DNA of 64,000 bases from Rhodococcus globerulus NBRC 14531. GTDB taxonomy: Bacteria > Actinomycetota > Actinomycetes > Mycobacteriales > Mycobacteriaceae. The DNA lies in assembly GCF_001894805.1 (NCBI RefSeq), contig NZ_BCWX01000003.1:186001-250000 (forward strand), given 5' to 3'. Made by a program: the position numbers and the translations under genes. Under the pieces are notes generated by a model. It was not told the origin of the DNA, searched no databases, and saw only the letters and a program-made list of their open reading frames with translations. Each line of letters opens with the position of its first letter. The first letter of the stretch is position 1. Below, one piece after another: positions 24,915 through 35,600 of this stretch.

Positions 24915-24961
24915 GCTTTTCAGGTTTGCACGATCCGTTGGCAATGTAAACACTTCGTTGT

Positions 24962-26752
<1,791 letters not shown>

Positions 26753-26804
26753 TTACGGATGGTCATCACCTCGGTGATGAAAAGGCTCATGGCAGGAGAC
26801 ATCA

Positions 26805-28055
26805 GTGGCACAGCCCGCAATCCCCCAGGGGATCGACTTCACGGACCCCGACATCTACGCAGAGCGGATGCCTTTCGAGGAATTTGCTCAGCTGCGTAAG
26901 ACCGCTCCCGTGTGGTGGAATCCGCAGCCGCCGGAGATCGGCGGGTTCCAGGACGAGGGCTACTGGGTGGTCACTCGGCATGAAGAGGTCAAGGACGTCT
27001 CGCAGCGCAGTGACATCTTCTCGACCCACGAGAACACCGCGATCCCGCGTTTTGCCGACGACATCCCGCGTGAGAACGTCGAAATGCAGCGATTCATCCT
27101 GATCAACAAGGATGCTCCCGAGCACACCAAACTCCGCAAGCTGATTTCGCGCGGGTTCACGCCGCGAGCGATCAACAGCCTGCGCGACGAACTGACCGAG
27201 CGTGCCGAGCAGATCGTGAAGACCGCTGCCGAGAGTGGTGCCGGAGACTTCGTCACGCAGGTGGCGTCGGAACTTCCGTTGCAGGCGATTGCCGAGCTTC
27301 TCGGTGTGCCGCAGGAAGACCGTATGAAGCTCTTCGACTGGTCCAACCAGATGACGTCGTACGACGACCCGGAGTTCGACATCGATCCGCAGGCCGCGTC
27401 GATGGAGATTCTCGGGTACGCGTACCAGATGGCGGATCAGCGCAAGAAGTGTCCCGCCGATGACATCGTCACCAAGCTCATCGAAGCTGACATCGACGGA
27501 AATGAGCTCTCCCCTGAGGAATTCGGCTTCTTCGTGATCCTTCTTGCAGTCGCGGGAAACGAGACCACTCGCAATGCGATCACACATGGCATGGTGGCGT
27601 TCCTGGACAATCCCGACCAGTGGGAGCTGTACAAGAAGGAGCGACCCAAGACGGCTGCCGACGAGATCGTTCGTTGGGCCACGCCGGTCACGTCCTTCCA
27701 GCGCACCGCTCTCGAGGACACCGAGCTCGGTGGACAGCAGATCAAGAAGGGTGATCGCGTCGTGATGATGTACGCGTCGGCCAACTTCGATGAAGACGTC
27801 TTCGAGAACCCGACGAAGTTCGACATCATGCGCGACCCCAATCCGCACCTCGGATTCGGCGGCACCGGTGCGCACTACTGCGTCGGCGCGAATCTGGCTC
27901 GCCTCGAAATCGACTTGATCTTCAACGCGATCGCCGATCATCTTCCCGACATCAGCCGGCTCGGAGATCCTCGTCGTCTGCGCTCGGGCTGGCTCAACGG
28001 CATCAAAGAGTTTCAGGTTGATTACAAGACCGGCGGCTGTCCGGTCAAACACTGA
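26805..28055 (+). CDS. cyp125: Cytochrome P450 CYP125, sterol C26/C27-monooxygenase
   Basis: 416 residues. The I-helix oxygen motif is AGNETTRN (about 250-257), ExxR is EIVR (287-290), and the haem loop is FGGTGAHYCVGANLAR with the Cys ligand at 359. FILINKDAPEHTKLRKLISRG and NWEx-like features place it in the CYP125 family, which oxidises the terminal methyl of sterols to the carboxylic acid that starts side-chain degradation. GTG 26805 follows AGGAG. It is under a perfect KstR-like box and divergent from fadA5. Confidence 0.9.
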   Translation: MAQPAIPQGIDFTDPDIYAERMPFEEFAQLRKTAPVWWNPQPPEIGGFQDEGYWVVTRHEEVKDVSQRSDIFSTHENTAIPRFADDIPRENVEMQRFILINKDAPEHTKLRKLISRGFTPRAINSLRDELTERAEQIVKTAAESGAGDFVTQVASELPLQAIAELLGVPQEDRMKLFDWSNQMTSYDDPEFDIDPQAASMEILGYAYQMADQRKKCPADDIVTKLIEADIDGNELSPEEFGFFVILLAVAGNETTRNAITHGMVAFLDNPDQWELYKKERPKTAADEIVRWATPVTSFQRTALEDTELGGQQIKKGDRVVMMYASANFDEDVFENPTKFDIMRDPNPHLGFGGTGAHYCVGANLARLEIDLIFNAIADHLPDISRLGDPRRLRSGWLNGIKEFQVDYKTGGCPVKH

Positions 28056-28192
28056 ACCAGCCCTATACTGAGAGGGTAACCGGCAGGTAAGTATGTGTAT
28101 GTAGGTATGTGTACGGAATCGAAGGTTGGCGCTGCGCTTTCGACTGCACAGAACTACAGTTGACGTTCTGAGGAGCCACTAGCTGGCTACTT

Positions 28193-28253
28193 GGAACTAC
28201 GGTGGCGTCTGTGGGATCCCTCATCTCCCGCAGGCGCCACCGTTTGTAGTTCC
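28193..28253. terminator. Hairpin terminator after cyp125
   Basis: GGAACTAC-GGTGGCG pairs imperfectly with CGCCACCG...GTAGTTCC across 28193-28253, with a small bulge, followed by a G-rich run. It lies between convergent cyp125 and a VOC gene. Upstream, 28085-28112 is a low-complexity GTATGTG-rich stretch. Confidence 0.7.
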
Positions 28254-28267
28254 GGGGGCGGGTTGTT

Positions 28268-28648
28268 TCAGCCCCCGTACGGTTTTGTGATGGCTTCCAG
28301 GAAGTGCCCCGACGGGTCGAGGAAGTAGACACCGCGCCCACCGTCATTGGTGTTGAAGCCCGTGCTCGATTTTCGAGGATCGGCCCAATGATCGAGTCTC
28401 AGATCGAGTATCCGCTGGTAGATTCCGTCGAAGTCGTTCTCGGATACCAGGAATGCGTAGTGCTGCGGTGAAATCTCAGCGCCTTCGTCGACCTGCGCGT
28501 AGTCCAGCATCACTCCGTGCTCGAGTTCGACGGAGAGGAAGTATCCGGCCGGCACAGGATCCGGAAGACCAAAAATGTGGGTGAAGAACCACGCAGACTC
28601 TTGTCTGTCTTGCGCGGCGATGATGGTGTGATTGAACGAAATGGTCAT
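28268..28648 (-). CDS. VOC-superfamily (glyoxalase/dioxygenase-like) protein
   Basis: 126 residues with a single VOC module. NHTIIAAQDRQESAWFFTHI, HYAFLVSENDFDGIYQRI and RGVYFLDPSGHFLEAIT are standard VOC strands with potential metal ligands His and Glu. I chose ATG 28648 with AAGGG upstream. It stands alone between two terminators, so it is probably monocistronic. The substrate is unknown; a role in detoxification or ring cleavage is possible only by family. Confidence 0.8.
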   Translation of the reverse strand: MTISFNHTIIAAQDRQESAWFFTHIFGLPDPVPAGYFLSVELEHGVMLDYAQVDEGAEISPQHYAFLVSENDFDGIYQRILDLRLDHWADPRKSSTGFNTNDGGRGVYFLDPSGHFLEAITKPYGG

Positions 28649-28751
28649 TGAAGAACCCTTGGGGTACGACGCCTCCATGCCTGGCGCAGTCCGCCATCGA
28701 CACGCGACGATAAAAACCAGGAAACCATTTCCGTGAAGCCGGCGCAACAGT

Positions 28752-28782
28752 GAGGGCTCCGGTCAGTGTGACCGGAGCCCTC
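28752..28782. terminator. Hairpin between VOC gene and SnoaL-like gene
   Basis: A perfect 14-base stem (28752-28765 with 28769-28782) with a three-base loop, followed by a T-rich run. It lies downstream of the SnoaL-like gene, which is read leftwards. It would also insulate the VOC promoter. Confidence 0.8.
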
Positions 28783-28800
28783 AATTGTTTGTTTGTACGA

Positions 28801-29211
28801 TCAGGCTTTGCGAGCTGTTTTCATGGCGCGCTCCACTTCCCAGAACGCGCGAAGTGACTGGATTTTGCCCTCGTCGTTGACGCGGTAGACAAACACGCCT
28901 TCCGCATCGACGACCATGCCACCAACCGTGCTCCGAATCTTCCCGATGTTGACGTTCTCGTTACCGCACACCAGGGAATCGTCGATAAGGAATTCGAGCG
29001 ACTCCGTGGTGGCGATCGTCATGTCGTAGAACTTGGAAATGGCTTCGCGGCCGTGATGGCCTTTGCCCTCGGGATCGAAGCCCGACGGGCCGACGGGATC
29101 TTCGACCCAGCCGTCCTCGGCAAAGAGATCCAGCCAGGCTTCCTTGTTCTTCCCACTTGCCGCTGCCCGCGATGCATTGCCCGCTACACGGGCGGGATGT
29201 TCGGTGGTCAT
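28801..29211 (-). CDS. SnoaL/NTF2-like protein (ketosteroid-isomerase fold)
   Basis: 136 residues. Helical opening (ARVAGNASRAAASGKNKEAW), then DLFAEDGWVEDPVG and the final strands VYRVNDEGKIQSLRAFWEVE, are typical of NTF2-like cone folds. ATG 29211 (MTTEHPARV) begins eight bases after the LLM gene. The sterol-cluster setting makes a steroid or acyl-CoA isomerase/hydratase role conceivable, but catalytic residues cannot be assigned. Confidence 0.75.
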   Translation of the reverse strand: MTTEHPARVAGNASRAAASGKNKEAWLDLFAEDGWVEDPVGPSGFDPEGKGHHGREAISKFYDMTIATTESLEFLIDDSLVCGNENVNIGKIRSTVGGMVVDAEGVFVYRVNDEGKIQSLRAFWEVERAMKTARKA

Positions 29212-29219
29212 CGTTTCCC

Positions 29220-30083
29220 TCACTGAATGTATTTCTCGGCGAACCTGCGCATGGAATCCTGTTTTGCCTCGAGTGGTGCGTCGAAGCCGATGCCGTCGAA
29301 AACCCAAGGAACCGTGATGATGTCGGTGACACCGGCGTCCTCGAGTTCGGCGTAGCCGTCTTTTCCGAACCGGTCCACGCACACGGTCTGGATCTCGTAC
29401 GGTTCGTTCTCCTTGCCGTACTCGGCGCGCAGTTCGCGCAGTCTGGCGATGACGCCGACAAGATCGTCGAACTTGATCATCGCCGACGTCCAGCCGTCAC
29501 CCACCCGCGCCGCGCGCTTGAGAGCAACCTCGGTGTGGCCACCGACGTAGAACGGAACCGGTTTGGTGGGAGTCGGACTCATCTGTAGGCGATCGAAATC
29601 GAAGAACTCGCCGTGGTACTCGACCATACCGCCGCCGAGGATCAGCTTGATGACGTCGATCATCTCGTCTACCCGGGCACCGCGACGCTCGTAGGGAGCC
29701 CCACACCACTCGAATTCTTCCGGAGCCCAGCCGATTCCGACGCCGAAGCCGAAACGGTTGTTCGTCAAAGCGGCGACGGACCCCACTTGGCGGGCGAGGA
29801 GCACCGGATTACGGCTACCCAGCTTCAGTACCTGCGTGTAGAACTCGATTTTTTCGGTGACAGCGCCCATCGCGGCGGCGGCGATCAGCGGATCGACCCA
29901 GGGGGTTTCGGCAGTCCACATCCGAGACCCGTCCGGCGTGTACGGGTAGTCCGCCGTCTGGGTTTCCATGAAGAACAGTGAATCCGGCAATGCAATGGAC
30001 GTAAAGCCGCACTCTTCAGCGGTTTTGGCGATACCGGGCAGCTGATCCAAGGGGTTCATCGCAACCCCGACGGTGTACTTCAT
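29220..30083 (-). CDS. LLM-class F420-dependent oxidoreductase
   Basis: 287 residues with a luciferase-like TIM barrel. FTSIALPDSLFF, LARQVGSVAALTNNRFGFGVGIGW (in two parts) and PFYVGGHTEVALKRAARVGDGW are hallmark LLM sequences; the GVGIGW loop contacts F420. It is the second of two LLM genes in the sterol cluster, shorter than the Rv3520c-like one at 33431, and lies between ltp3 and the SnoaL-like gene in the same direction. The substrate is unknown. Confidence 0.82.
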   Translation of the reverse strand: MKYTVGVAMNPLDQLPGIAKTAEECGFTSIALPDSLFFMETQTADYPYTPDGSRMWTAETPWVDPLIAAAAMGAVTEKIEFYTQVLKLGSRNPVLLARQVGSVAALTNNRFGFGVGIGWAPEEFEWCGAPYERRGARVDEMIDVIKLILGGGMVEYHGEFFDFDRLQMSPTPTKPVPFYVGGHTEVALKRAARVGDGWTSAMIKFDDLVGVIARLRELRAEYGKENEPYEIQTVCVDRFGKDGYAELEDAGVTDIITVPWVFDGIGFDAPLEAKQDSMRRFAEKYIQ

Positions 30084-30116
30084 TCTCGACTTCTCCCTGA
30101 TCGACGGTTGGCGTGT

Positions 30117-31298
30117 TTACGTGGTGGGGCGTTCGGAGCCGACGACCCACATCGCGAAGTACTGTGAGCCACCGCCGTACGCGTGACCGAGGGCCTTGCG
30201 TGCATCGGCTACCTGGTGGTCGCCTGCCCTGCGCATTACCTGCATCGCGGATTCGGCAAACCGAATCATGCCGGACGCGCCGATCGGGTTGGACGAGAGA
30301 ACCCCGCCCGACGGATTGACGGGGAGCTTGCCGCCGATAGCTGTTTCGCCGGCTTCGGTGAGCTTCCAGCCCTGTCCTTCCTCGGCAAATCCGAGGTTCT
30401 CGAGCCACATCGGTTCGAACCAGGAGAACGGCACATAGATTTCGGCGCAGTCGATCTCGCTGAGCGGATCCGTGATTCCGGCGGCCTTCCAGAGCGCTGC
30501 CGCAGCATCGCGTCCGGCCTGGGGGTTGACCTGGTCGCGACCCGCGTAGGTTGTCGGCTCGGTGCGCATCGCCGTTGCATGAATCCACGCGACGGTACGG
30601 CCTCGAGCCTCGACCTCGGCGGCGGCCTCTTCGTTGCCGATCACCAGCGCGCACGCGCCGTCAGAGGACGGGCACGTCTCGTCGTAGCGAATGGGATCCC
30701 ACAGCATTTGTGACGCCTGAACGGATTCGACGGTGATATCGGGCTGCTTGAGGTGCGCGTACGGGTTGATGCTGCCGTTGAGACGGTCTTTTGCGGCAAC
30801 AATGGCACCGATGTGCGAGGGTGCCCCCGAGCGACGGATATACGAACGGACGTGCGGCGCAAAGTAACCGCCGGCCCCGGCGCCGACCGGCATGTTGAAG
30901 GGAATCGGCGTGGACAGTGCCCACATCGCATTCGACTCCGACTGCTTCTCCCACGAAACCGTCAGAACCCGTTTGTGAACTCCGGATTTGACGAGGCTCG
31001 ATGCCACGATCGCTGTCGAACCACCGACAGACCCGGCAGTGTGGACACGAAGCAACGGTTTCCCGTTGGCGCCGAGAGCATCCGACATGGCGAGTTCCGG
31101 CATCATCGATCCCTCGAACAAGTCGGGGGCCTTGCCGATCACCACGGCGTCGATGTCGTCCCAGCCGACATGTGCGTCGAGCATCGCGGCGTCGATCGCT
31201 TCGCGGACCAAGCCGGCCATCGACACGTCGTGACGCTTTGCGACGTAATGAGTCTGGCCGGTGCCGAGCACGGCCGCGAGTTGTGGCGTTCCGGCCAT
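30117..31298 (-). CDS. ltp3: Ltp3-type thiolase-fold aldolase for sterol side chains
   Basis: 393 residues. The thiolase-fold N-terminal half has VHTAGSVGGSTAIVASSLV where thiolases have Cys, so no nucleophile is present. The C-terminal half shows NPSGGVLSSNPIGASGM. ATG 31298 overlaps the ltp4 stop (TGATG). In Rhodococcus, ltp3 and ltp4 are known aldol-lyase-type genes needed for C-24-branched sterol side chains. Position beside ltp4 and a DUF35 partner supports this assignment. It is probably in one operon driven from the KstR-like box at 33367. Confidence 0.82.
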   Translation of the reverse strand: MAGTPQLAAVLGTGQTHYVAKRHDVSMAGLVREAIDAAMLDAHVGWDDIDAVVIGKAPDLFEGSMMPELAMSDALGANGKPLLRVHTAGSVGGSTAIVASSLVKSGVHKRVLTVSWEKQSESNAMWALSTPIPFNMPVGAGAGGYFAPHVRSYIRRSGAPSHIGAIVAAKDRLNGSINPYAHLKQPDITVESVQASQMLWDPIRYDETCPSSDGACALVIGNEEAAAEVEARGRTVAWIHATAMRTEPTTYAGRDQVNPQAGRDAAAALWKAAGITDPLSEIDCAEIYVPFSWFEPMWLENLGFAEEGQGWKLTEAGETAIGGKLPVNPSGGVLSSNPIGASGMIRFAESAMQVMRRAGDHQVADARKALGHAYGGGSQYFAMWVVGSERPTT

Positions 31299-32368
31299 CA
31301 GTTCCGTCCCTCCAATACTGCTACCAGGTTCTGTTGCAGCACTGGGCCGCTGGTTGCATGGGCCAGTGCGCGATTCGCCTGGCCTCCCCAAATTGCCTGC
31401 GCTGCGTAACCGATACGTTCGAGACCACCCGCAAACATCGGGTTGCCGCTCAGTGGGCCACCAGACGGGTTGATCGTCGTTGCATCCGTGAGACCGATTG
31501 CCTCTTTGAGGATCAGTTCCTGATGGCTGAACGGTGCGTGGAGTTCGGCGATGTCGATGTTGCTGACATCGCCGCCCGTAGCAGCCTTCGCGGCGGATGC
31601 CGTCGACGGTGATGTCGTGAGATCACGTGCTCCGAGGTTCGGAGAGTCGATGCGGTGTTCGATGCCGGAAATCCAGGCCGGGCGCTCGCACAGGTCACGA
31701 GCGCGGGTGCCGGATGCCAGAACGATAGCGGCTGCTCCGTCGGTGATGGGCGCACAATCGTGGGCGCGCAACGGATCTGCGAGGAAGGGACTGGCAAGCA
31801 AAGCCTCGATGTCGACCTCGCCGGCGAGCTGCGCGTTGGGATTGCTCATCGCGTGACGACGGCTACGAGCGGTTACCTCGGCCATATCCTCGTGCGTCCA
31901 CTTGCCTGCGTCGATACCGAGTCGTGCCTGCAGTCCGGCAATGGATACCGAGTCGGGCCACAGTGGCGCAACAAGATAAGGATCGAGTTGCATGGTGAGG
32001 ATTTTGCGCAGGTGTCCTGCGGACGACTTGCCGAAGCCGTACACGAGTGCGGTATCGACCTCACCCGTCAAGATCTTGATCCAGGCCTCGTAGAACGCCC
32101 AGGCCGCGTCCATCTCGACGTGGGACTCGTTGATGGGCGGAACGGCACCGATGGAGTCGATAGCCGAGATGAAGGAAAACGATCGTCCGGCAAGATAATC
32201 GGAAGATCCCGAGCACCAGAAACCGATATCGGATTTGGTGATTCCCAGGTCTTTGTACAGTTGCTGGAAACAGGGGACCAGCATTTCGACGCCGTTGGTG
32301 GTGCCGTGGGTCTCGCGTACGTGCGGGGCTTGTGCAAAGCCCACCACTGCGATGTCTGCAGAAGTCAT
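31298..32368 (-). CDS. ltp4: Ltp4-type thiolase-fold aldolase for sterol side chains
   Basis: 356 residues. The usual Cys region reads ESHVEMDAAWAFYEAW, again without a nucleophile, and the C-terminal motif is NPSGGPLSGNPMFAGGLER. ATG 32368 has GAGGG eight bases upstream; GTG 32383 overlaps the preceding stop (GTGA) and is an alternative. It is sandwiched between the DUF35 gene and ltp3, matching the Rv3521-ltp4-ltp3 gene order. A complex with Ltp3 and the DUF35 protein is likely. Confidence 0.82.
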   Translation of the reverse strand: MTSADIAVVGFAQAPHVRETHGTTNGVEMLVPCFQQLYKDLGITKSDIGFWCSGSSDYLAGRSFSFISAIDSIGAVPPINESHVEMDAAWAFYEAWIKILTGEVDTALVYGFGKSSAGHLRKILTMQLDPYLVAPLWPDSVSIAGLQARLGIDAGKWTHEDMAEVTARSRRHAMSNPNAQLAGEVDIEALLASPFLADPLRAHDCAPITDGAAAIVLASGTRARDLCERPAWISGIEHRIDSPNLGARDLTTSPSTASAAKAATGGDVSNIDIAELHAPFSHQELILKEAIGLTDATTINPSGGPLSGNPMFAGGLERIGYAAQAIWGGQANRALAHATSGPVLQQNLVAVLEGRN

Positions 32369-32379
32369 GTCAGAAGCCC

Positions 32380-33336
32380 TCACAGGTGGTGTTGGAAGGT
32401 GGAGTACTCGGCGTCGGGTTCACCGGTCGGCCTGAAGTATTCGATGTTTTCGAGCGTGTAACCCCACTCCTCGCGTGGCTTCCACTTGGCCTCGACGCGC
32501 ATCCCCATGCGCACGTCGGCCGCGTCGCATTCCAAGATCAGATGCAGGAACGGAATGTCCGCGCCATCGAGCAGCACGTAAGCCGCGACGTACGGAGGCT
32601 TGATCCGCTGGCCGAGAAACGGAACGTTGACGATGCAGAACGTCGTGACAGTGCCCTTGTCCGGCAGTTCGACCTGTTCCTTCGTCGGAAATCCATTGGT
32701 GGGATTGGCGCCGCGCGGGGGAATGTAGACCTTGTCGCCCGGGCCGCTACGTCCGCCGATGAGTTTGCCCTCGGCGAGCCCGCGGAGGTAGAAGCTCTCC
32801 TCAGCCGACGCGGAGTGCATGAAGTTCAAGTCGATAGGCGTCGTGATCATGGTGACTGGATCCGCGCTCGAATCGACTGAGGCGATACCATTTTCGCTTT
32901 CGCCAGGCTCGAAGCACTCGATGTCCGTGATCTGACCGACTCGCTCCGACGCCCACCGAGCGCGCACGCGCATACCGGTGCTGATTGCGCTGGGGGAGTC
33001 GACGTCGACCGCGTGAAGCATGGCGGTGTCTGCGCCGTCGAGCTTGATGAGGGCCCACGCGAACGGCTTCGTGAGCGGTTGCCCGTCGATCGGTTCCGGC
33101 ATCCACGACCAACTCACGACGGTTCCGCCGTCGGACACTCCGACGAAGTCTGTGAGTGGTTCGGCGGTATCCGGATCGAATTCGGGTGGCGGCACAAAAA
33201 CTCGACCGTTCGACCCGCGCGCCCCGATCACCTTGCGATCACGCAAGGCAGTTACGAATGCGCCGATGGTCGGCCCCGTCGATCTGGTGTAGTCGAAATG
33301 GAGATTCAGTGGTGCGCTCAGTGGCTTTTCGGCCAC
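32380..33336 (-). CDS. Two-domain DUF35 OB-fold protein (Rv3521-like)
   Basis: About 318 residues with two DUF35-like halves: residues 1-150 (VFVPPPEFDP, VVSWSWM) and 160-318 (VYIPPRGANP, VTTFCIVNVPFLGQR). Each half retains the PPR/PPP strand but lacks a clear Cys4 zinc ribbon. GTG 33336 has GGAAAGAG upstream; GTG 33357 is an alternative. Longer starts would overlap the KstR-like box at 33367. It is the first gene of an operon with ltp4 and ltp3 and probably their acyl-CoA-binding partner. Confidence 0.8.
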   Translation of the reverse strand: MAEKPLSAPLNLHFDYTRSTGPTIGAFVTALRDRKVIGARGSNGRVFVPPPEFDPDTAEPLTDFVGVSDGGTVVSWSWMPEPIDGQPLTKPFAWALIKLDGADTAMLHAVDVDSPSAISTGMRVRARWASERVGQITDIECFEPGESENGIASVDSSADPVTMITTPIDLNFMHSASAEESFYLRGLAEGKLIGGRSGPGDKVYIPPRGANPTNGFPTKEQVELPDKGTVTTFCIVNVPFLGQRIKPPYVAAYVLLDGADIPFLHLILECDAADVRMGMRVEAKWKPREEWGYTLENIEYFRPTGEPDAEYSTFQHHL

Positions 33337-33366
33337 CCCGCTCTTTCCGATGGTCACAAGATCGAG

Positions 33367-33380
33367 TAGAACAGGTTCTA
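33367..33380. promoter_or_regulatory. KstR-like box between DUF35/ltp operon and LLM gene
   Basis: TAGAACAGGTTCTA is a perfect match to TnnAACnnGTTnnA and nearly fully palindromic. It lies in the divergent promoter between the two units. Confidence 0.85.
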
Positions 33381-33430
33381 GAGATTGTGGCAAGGGTCAC
33401 TTCTGATCACCGGAGACGTGGAGGCGCAAG

Positions 33431-34468
33431 ATGAAGCTTGGGTTGCAACTCGGATACTGGGGCGCACAGCCCCCCACGAACGCTCCGGAACTGATCGAAG
33501 CAGCCGAGAACGCGGGCTTCGATTCGGTCTTCGCCGCGGAGTCCTGGGGGTCCGACGCTTTCACGCCACTCGCCTGGTGGGGATCGCGAACAGAGAACCT
33601 TCGGTTGGGCACGTCCGTCGTCCAGATCTCTGCACGCACGCCCACCAGTTGCGCAATGCACGCGCTCACACTCGATCATCTCAGTGGTGGTCGGACCATC
33701 CTGGGGCTCGGCGTATCCGGGCCGCAGGTTGTCGAAGGGTGGTACGGGCAACCGTTCGAAAAGCCGCTCGCGCGCACCCGTGAATACGTGGACATCATCC
33801 GCCAGGTCCTCGCTCGCGAAAAACCCGTCGCCAGCTCCGGACCGCACTACCCGCTGCCGTACAACGGGCCCGGAAGTTCGGGTCTTGGCAAGCCGCTCAA
33901 GGCGATTACGCATCCATTGCGCGCCGACATCCCCATTTGGCTCGGCGCCGAAGGACCCAAGAATGTTGCCCTCGCCGGCGAAATCGCCGACGGTTGGCTA
34001 GCCATCTACTACACCCCGAGGCTCGCACCGATGTACAACAAGTGGCTTGACGAAGGATTCGCGCGCGCCGGAGCGCGTCGTAGCCGTGAAGACTTCGAGG
34101 TAGCTGCTACCTGCCAGGTCATCGTCACGGACGATCGCGCAGCAGCCATCGCCAAGCTCAAACCCATGACAGCCCTCTACGTGGGCGGAATGGGCGCACC
34201 GGAGTTGAACTTTCACGCCCAGGTCTACAAGCGCATGGGTTACGAGAAGGAGGTCGACGAGATCGGCCGGCTCTTCATGTCCGGTCGCAAGGAAGAAGCT
34301 GCGGCGGTCGTCCCCGACGAAATGGTCACCGAGACCATGATCATCGGCAACCTCGACGAAGTTCGGACCGGCGTTAAGCGCTGGGAAGAGGCCGGCGTCA
34401 CGATGCTCCTCGTGACCTGCCGCGACGCCGATCATGTGCGGGAATTGGCGGCAGCGGTGCGGGGCTGA
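33431..34468 (+). CDS. LLM-class F420-dependent oxidoreductase (Rv3520c-like)
   Basis: 345 residues. GFDSVFAAESWGSDAF, TSVVQISARTPTSCAMHALT, GRTILGLGVSGPQVVEGWYG and IWLGAEGPKNVALAGEIADGW are classic LLM/F420 sequences, and the length agrees with Rv3520c. It starts at ATG 33431 after an MTase-free leader with GGAGACGTGGAGGCG. A perfect KstR-like box precedes it, so it is almost certainly part of sterol catabolism. The step it catalyses has not been established. Confidence 0.85.
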   Translation: MKLGLQLGYWGAQPPTNAPELIEAAENAGFDSVFAAESWGSDAFTPLAWWGSRTENLRLGTSVVQISARTPTSCAMHALTLDHLSGGRTILGLGVSGPQVVEGWYGQPFEKPLARTREYVDIIRQVLAREKPVASSGPHYPLPYNGPGSSGLGKPLKAITHPLRADIPIWLGAEGPKNVALAGEIADGWLAIYYTPRLAPMYNKWLDEGFARAGARRSREDFEVAATCQVIVTDDRAAAIAKLKPMTALYVGGMGAPELNFHAQVYKRMGYEKEVDEIGRLFMSGRKEEAAAVVPDEMVTETMIIGNLDEVRTGVKRWEEAGVTMLLVTCRDADHVRELAAAVRG

Positions 34469-34476
34469 CATTTTTT

Positions 34477-34493
34477 GAGCGAACGTACCTTTC
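34477..34493. repeat. Lone 17-base GAGCGAACGTACCTTTC arm
   Basis: Identical to the left arm of the hairpin at 35601-35651 but here without the matching right arm. It follows the LLM gene stop after a T6 run. Confidence 0.7.
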
Positions 34494-34589
34494 AGCGCAT
34501 CTGAGGCGATCAACGCCACTTTCGCACCGCGAAAGTTATCCACAGGTGCCGGTAAAACCCCAGGTCGCCGTCGATGGTGAGGGTGACTT

Positions 34590-35558
34590 GTGCGTCATGC
34601 TGCACTCATGCGTCGAGGCGAGTGGGGGCGGGACCCCGATGAGATTTACCGAGCCAGCACGAGCGGAGTAATCCGAGTGTCGGAGTTGGCGAGACTACGA
34701 GTGTCGAACTCAGCCGTTCACGGCAGATGCCGAGCCGGCGGGCCGTGGCAACGGATACTTCCCGGGGTCATCATGCTCGGAAACGGGCAGCCGACCCCAC
34801 GGCAGCGGGCGGTAGCCGCGCTCATGTTCAGTGGCGCCGACGCGATGCTCACGGGTCGGTCCGCGTTGGCAGAGTACGGATATCGCAGCAATTCGGGTGA
34901 CGTGCAGGTTCTGATACCGATCCATCGACGTGCGCAGTCGGTCGGATTTGTGGTGGCGGAGCGCACTATTCGGCTACCTGAACCAGAGACGCGGAGCGGC
35001 CTGCGTTGTGCGCCGCTTCCGCGTTCACTGCTCGACGCGGCCCGGCGATGTAGGGGCATCGGTCCTACTCGGGCGCTGATTGCGGAGGTCATTCAACGAG
35101 GTGATGCGTCGGTGCGTGAACTCGCCAAGGAACTCGATGCGGGAAGTTGTCGTGGGTCCGCCCTTCCTCGGGCAGTGTTGCGTGAGGTGAACGCCAATCT
35201 GCATTCCGTCCCGGAAATCGAGGCGCGCGAATTGTGGAAGCGAAGTGGTCTGCCCGACATGTTGTTCAACCAAGAGATACGCGACGCGGACGGAAAATTC
35301 ATCGCAATTCCGGATGGATGGATCGACTCCGTCGCATTCGCGTGGGACATCGATTCGTTGGAGTGGCACTTGTCGCCGACGGACTACAAACGCACGGTCG
35401 AGCGTCGGACGCGGATGCAAAACGCCGGAATTATCGTGCTTCCCACGGTGCCGAGCGCGCTGCGTACCGACCCTGAACGTGTCATCGACGACCTCAAGAG
35501 ACATTTTGCGCTTGCTTGCTCTCGTCCGCGACCACAAGTGTCCGCCGTCGCGAACTGA
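34590..35558 (+). CDS. AbiEi-like winged-helix protein with Vsr/DUF559-like C-terminal domain
   Basis: 322 residues. Residues 18-100 (SGVIRVSELARLRVSNSAVH, GPWQRILPGVIMLG, AMLTGRSALAEYGYRS) match the AbiEi antitoxin-type wing HTH domain. The C-terminal third (FAWDIDSLEWHLSPTDYKRT, RMQNAGIIVLPTV) resembles a very-short-patch-repair endonuclease fold. This architecture is widespread in actinobacteria as orphan genes with no visible toxin. GTG 34590 or ATG 34608 may be the start. It interrupts the sterol gene set and has no KstR-like box. Confidence 0.65.
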   Translation: MRHAALMRRGEWGRDPDEIYRASTSGVIRVSELARLRVSNSAVHGRCRAGGPWQRILPGVIMLGNGQPTPRQRAVAALMFSGADAMLTGRSALAEYGYRSNSGDVQVLIPIHRRAQSVGFVVAERTIRLPEPETRSGLRCAPLPRSLLDAARRCRGIGPTRALIAEVIQRGDASVRELAKELDAGSCRGSALPRAVLREVNANLHSVPEIEARELWKRSGLPDMLFNQEIRDADGKFIAIPDGWIDSVAFAWDIDSLEWHLSPTDYKRTVERRTRMQNAGIIVLPTVPSALRTDPERVIDDLKRHFALACSRPRPQVSAVAN

Positions 35559-35600
35559 TCAGAATCAGCATAAGCGGGACGAAGTGGACCGAAACAGACC

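Noticed and set aside
26802-28052. Leftward open frame (416 codons) opposite cyp125
   Set aside because: It mirrors CYP125 almost exactly and has no recognisable features of its own.
28085-28112. GTATGTG-rich low-complexity stretch
   Set aside because: Too short and irregular for a microsatellite or CRISPR claim; only a simple sequence in an intergenic gap.
34536-34544. Perfect DnaA box TTATCCACA
   Set aside because: Only a single copy was seen, with no cluster, AT-rich region or dnaA/dnaN genes. It is therefore not an origin.
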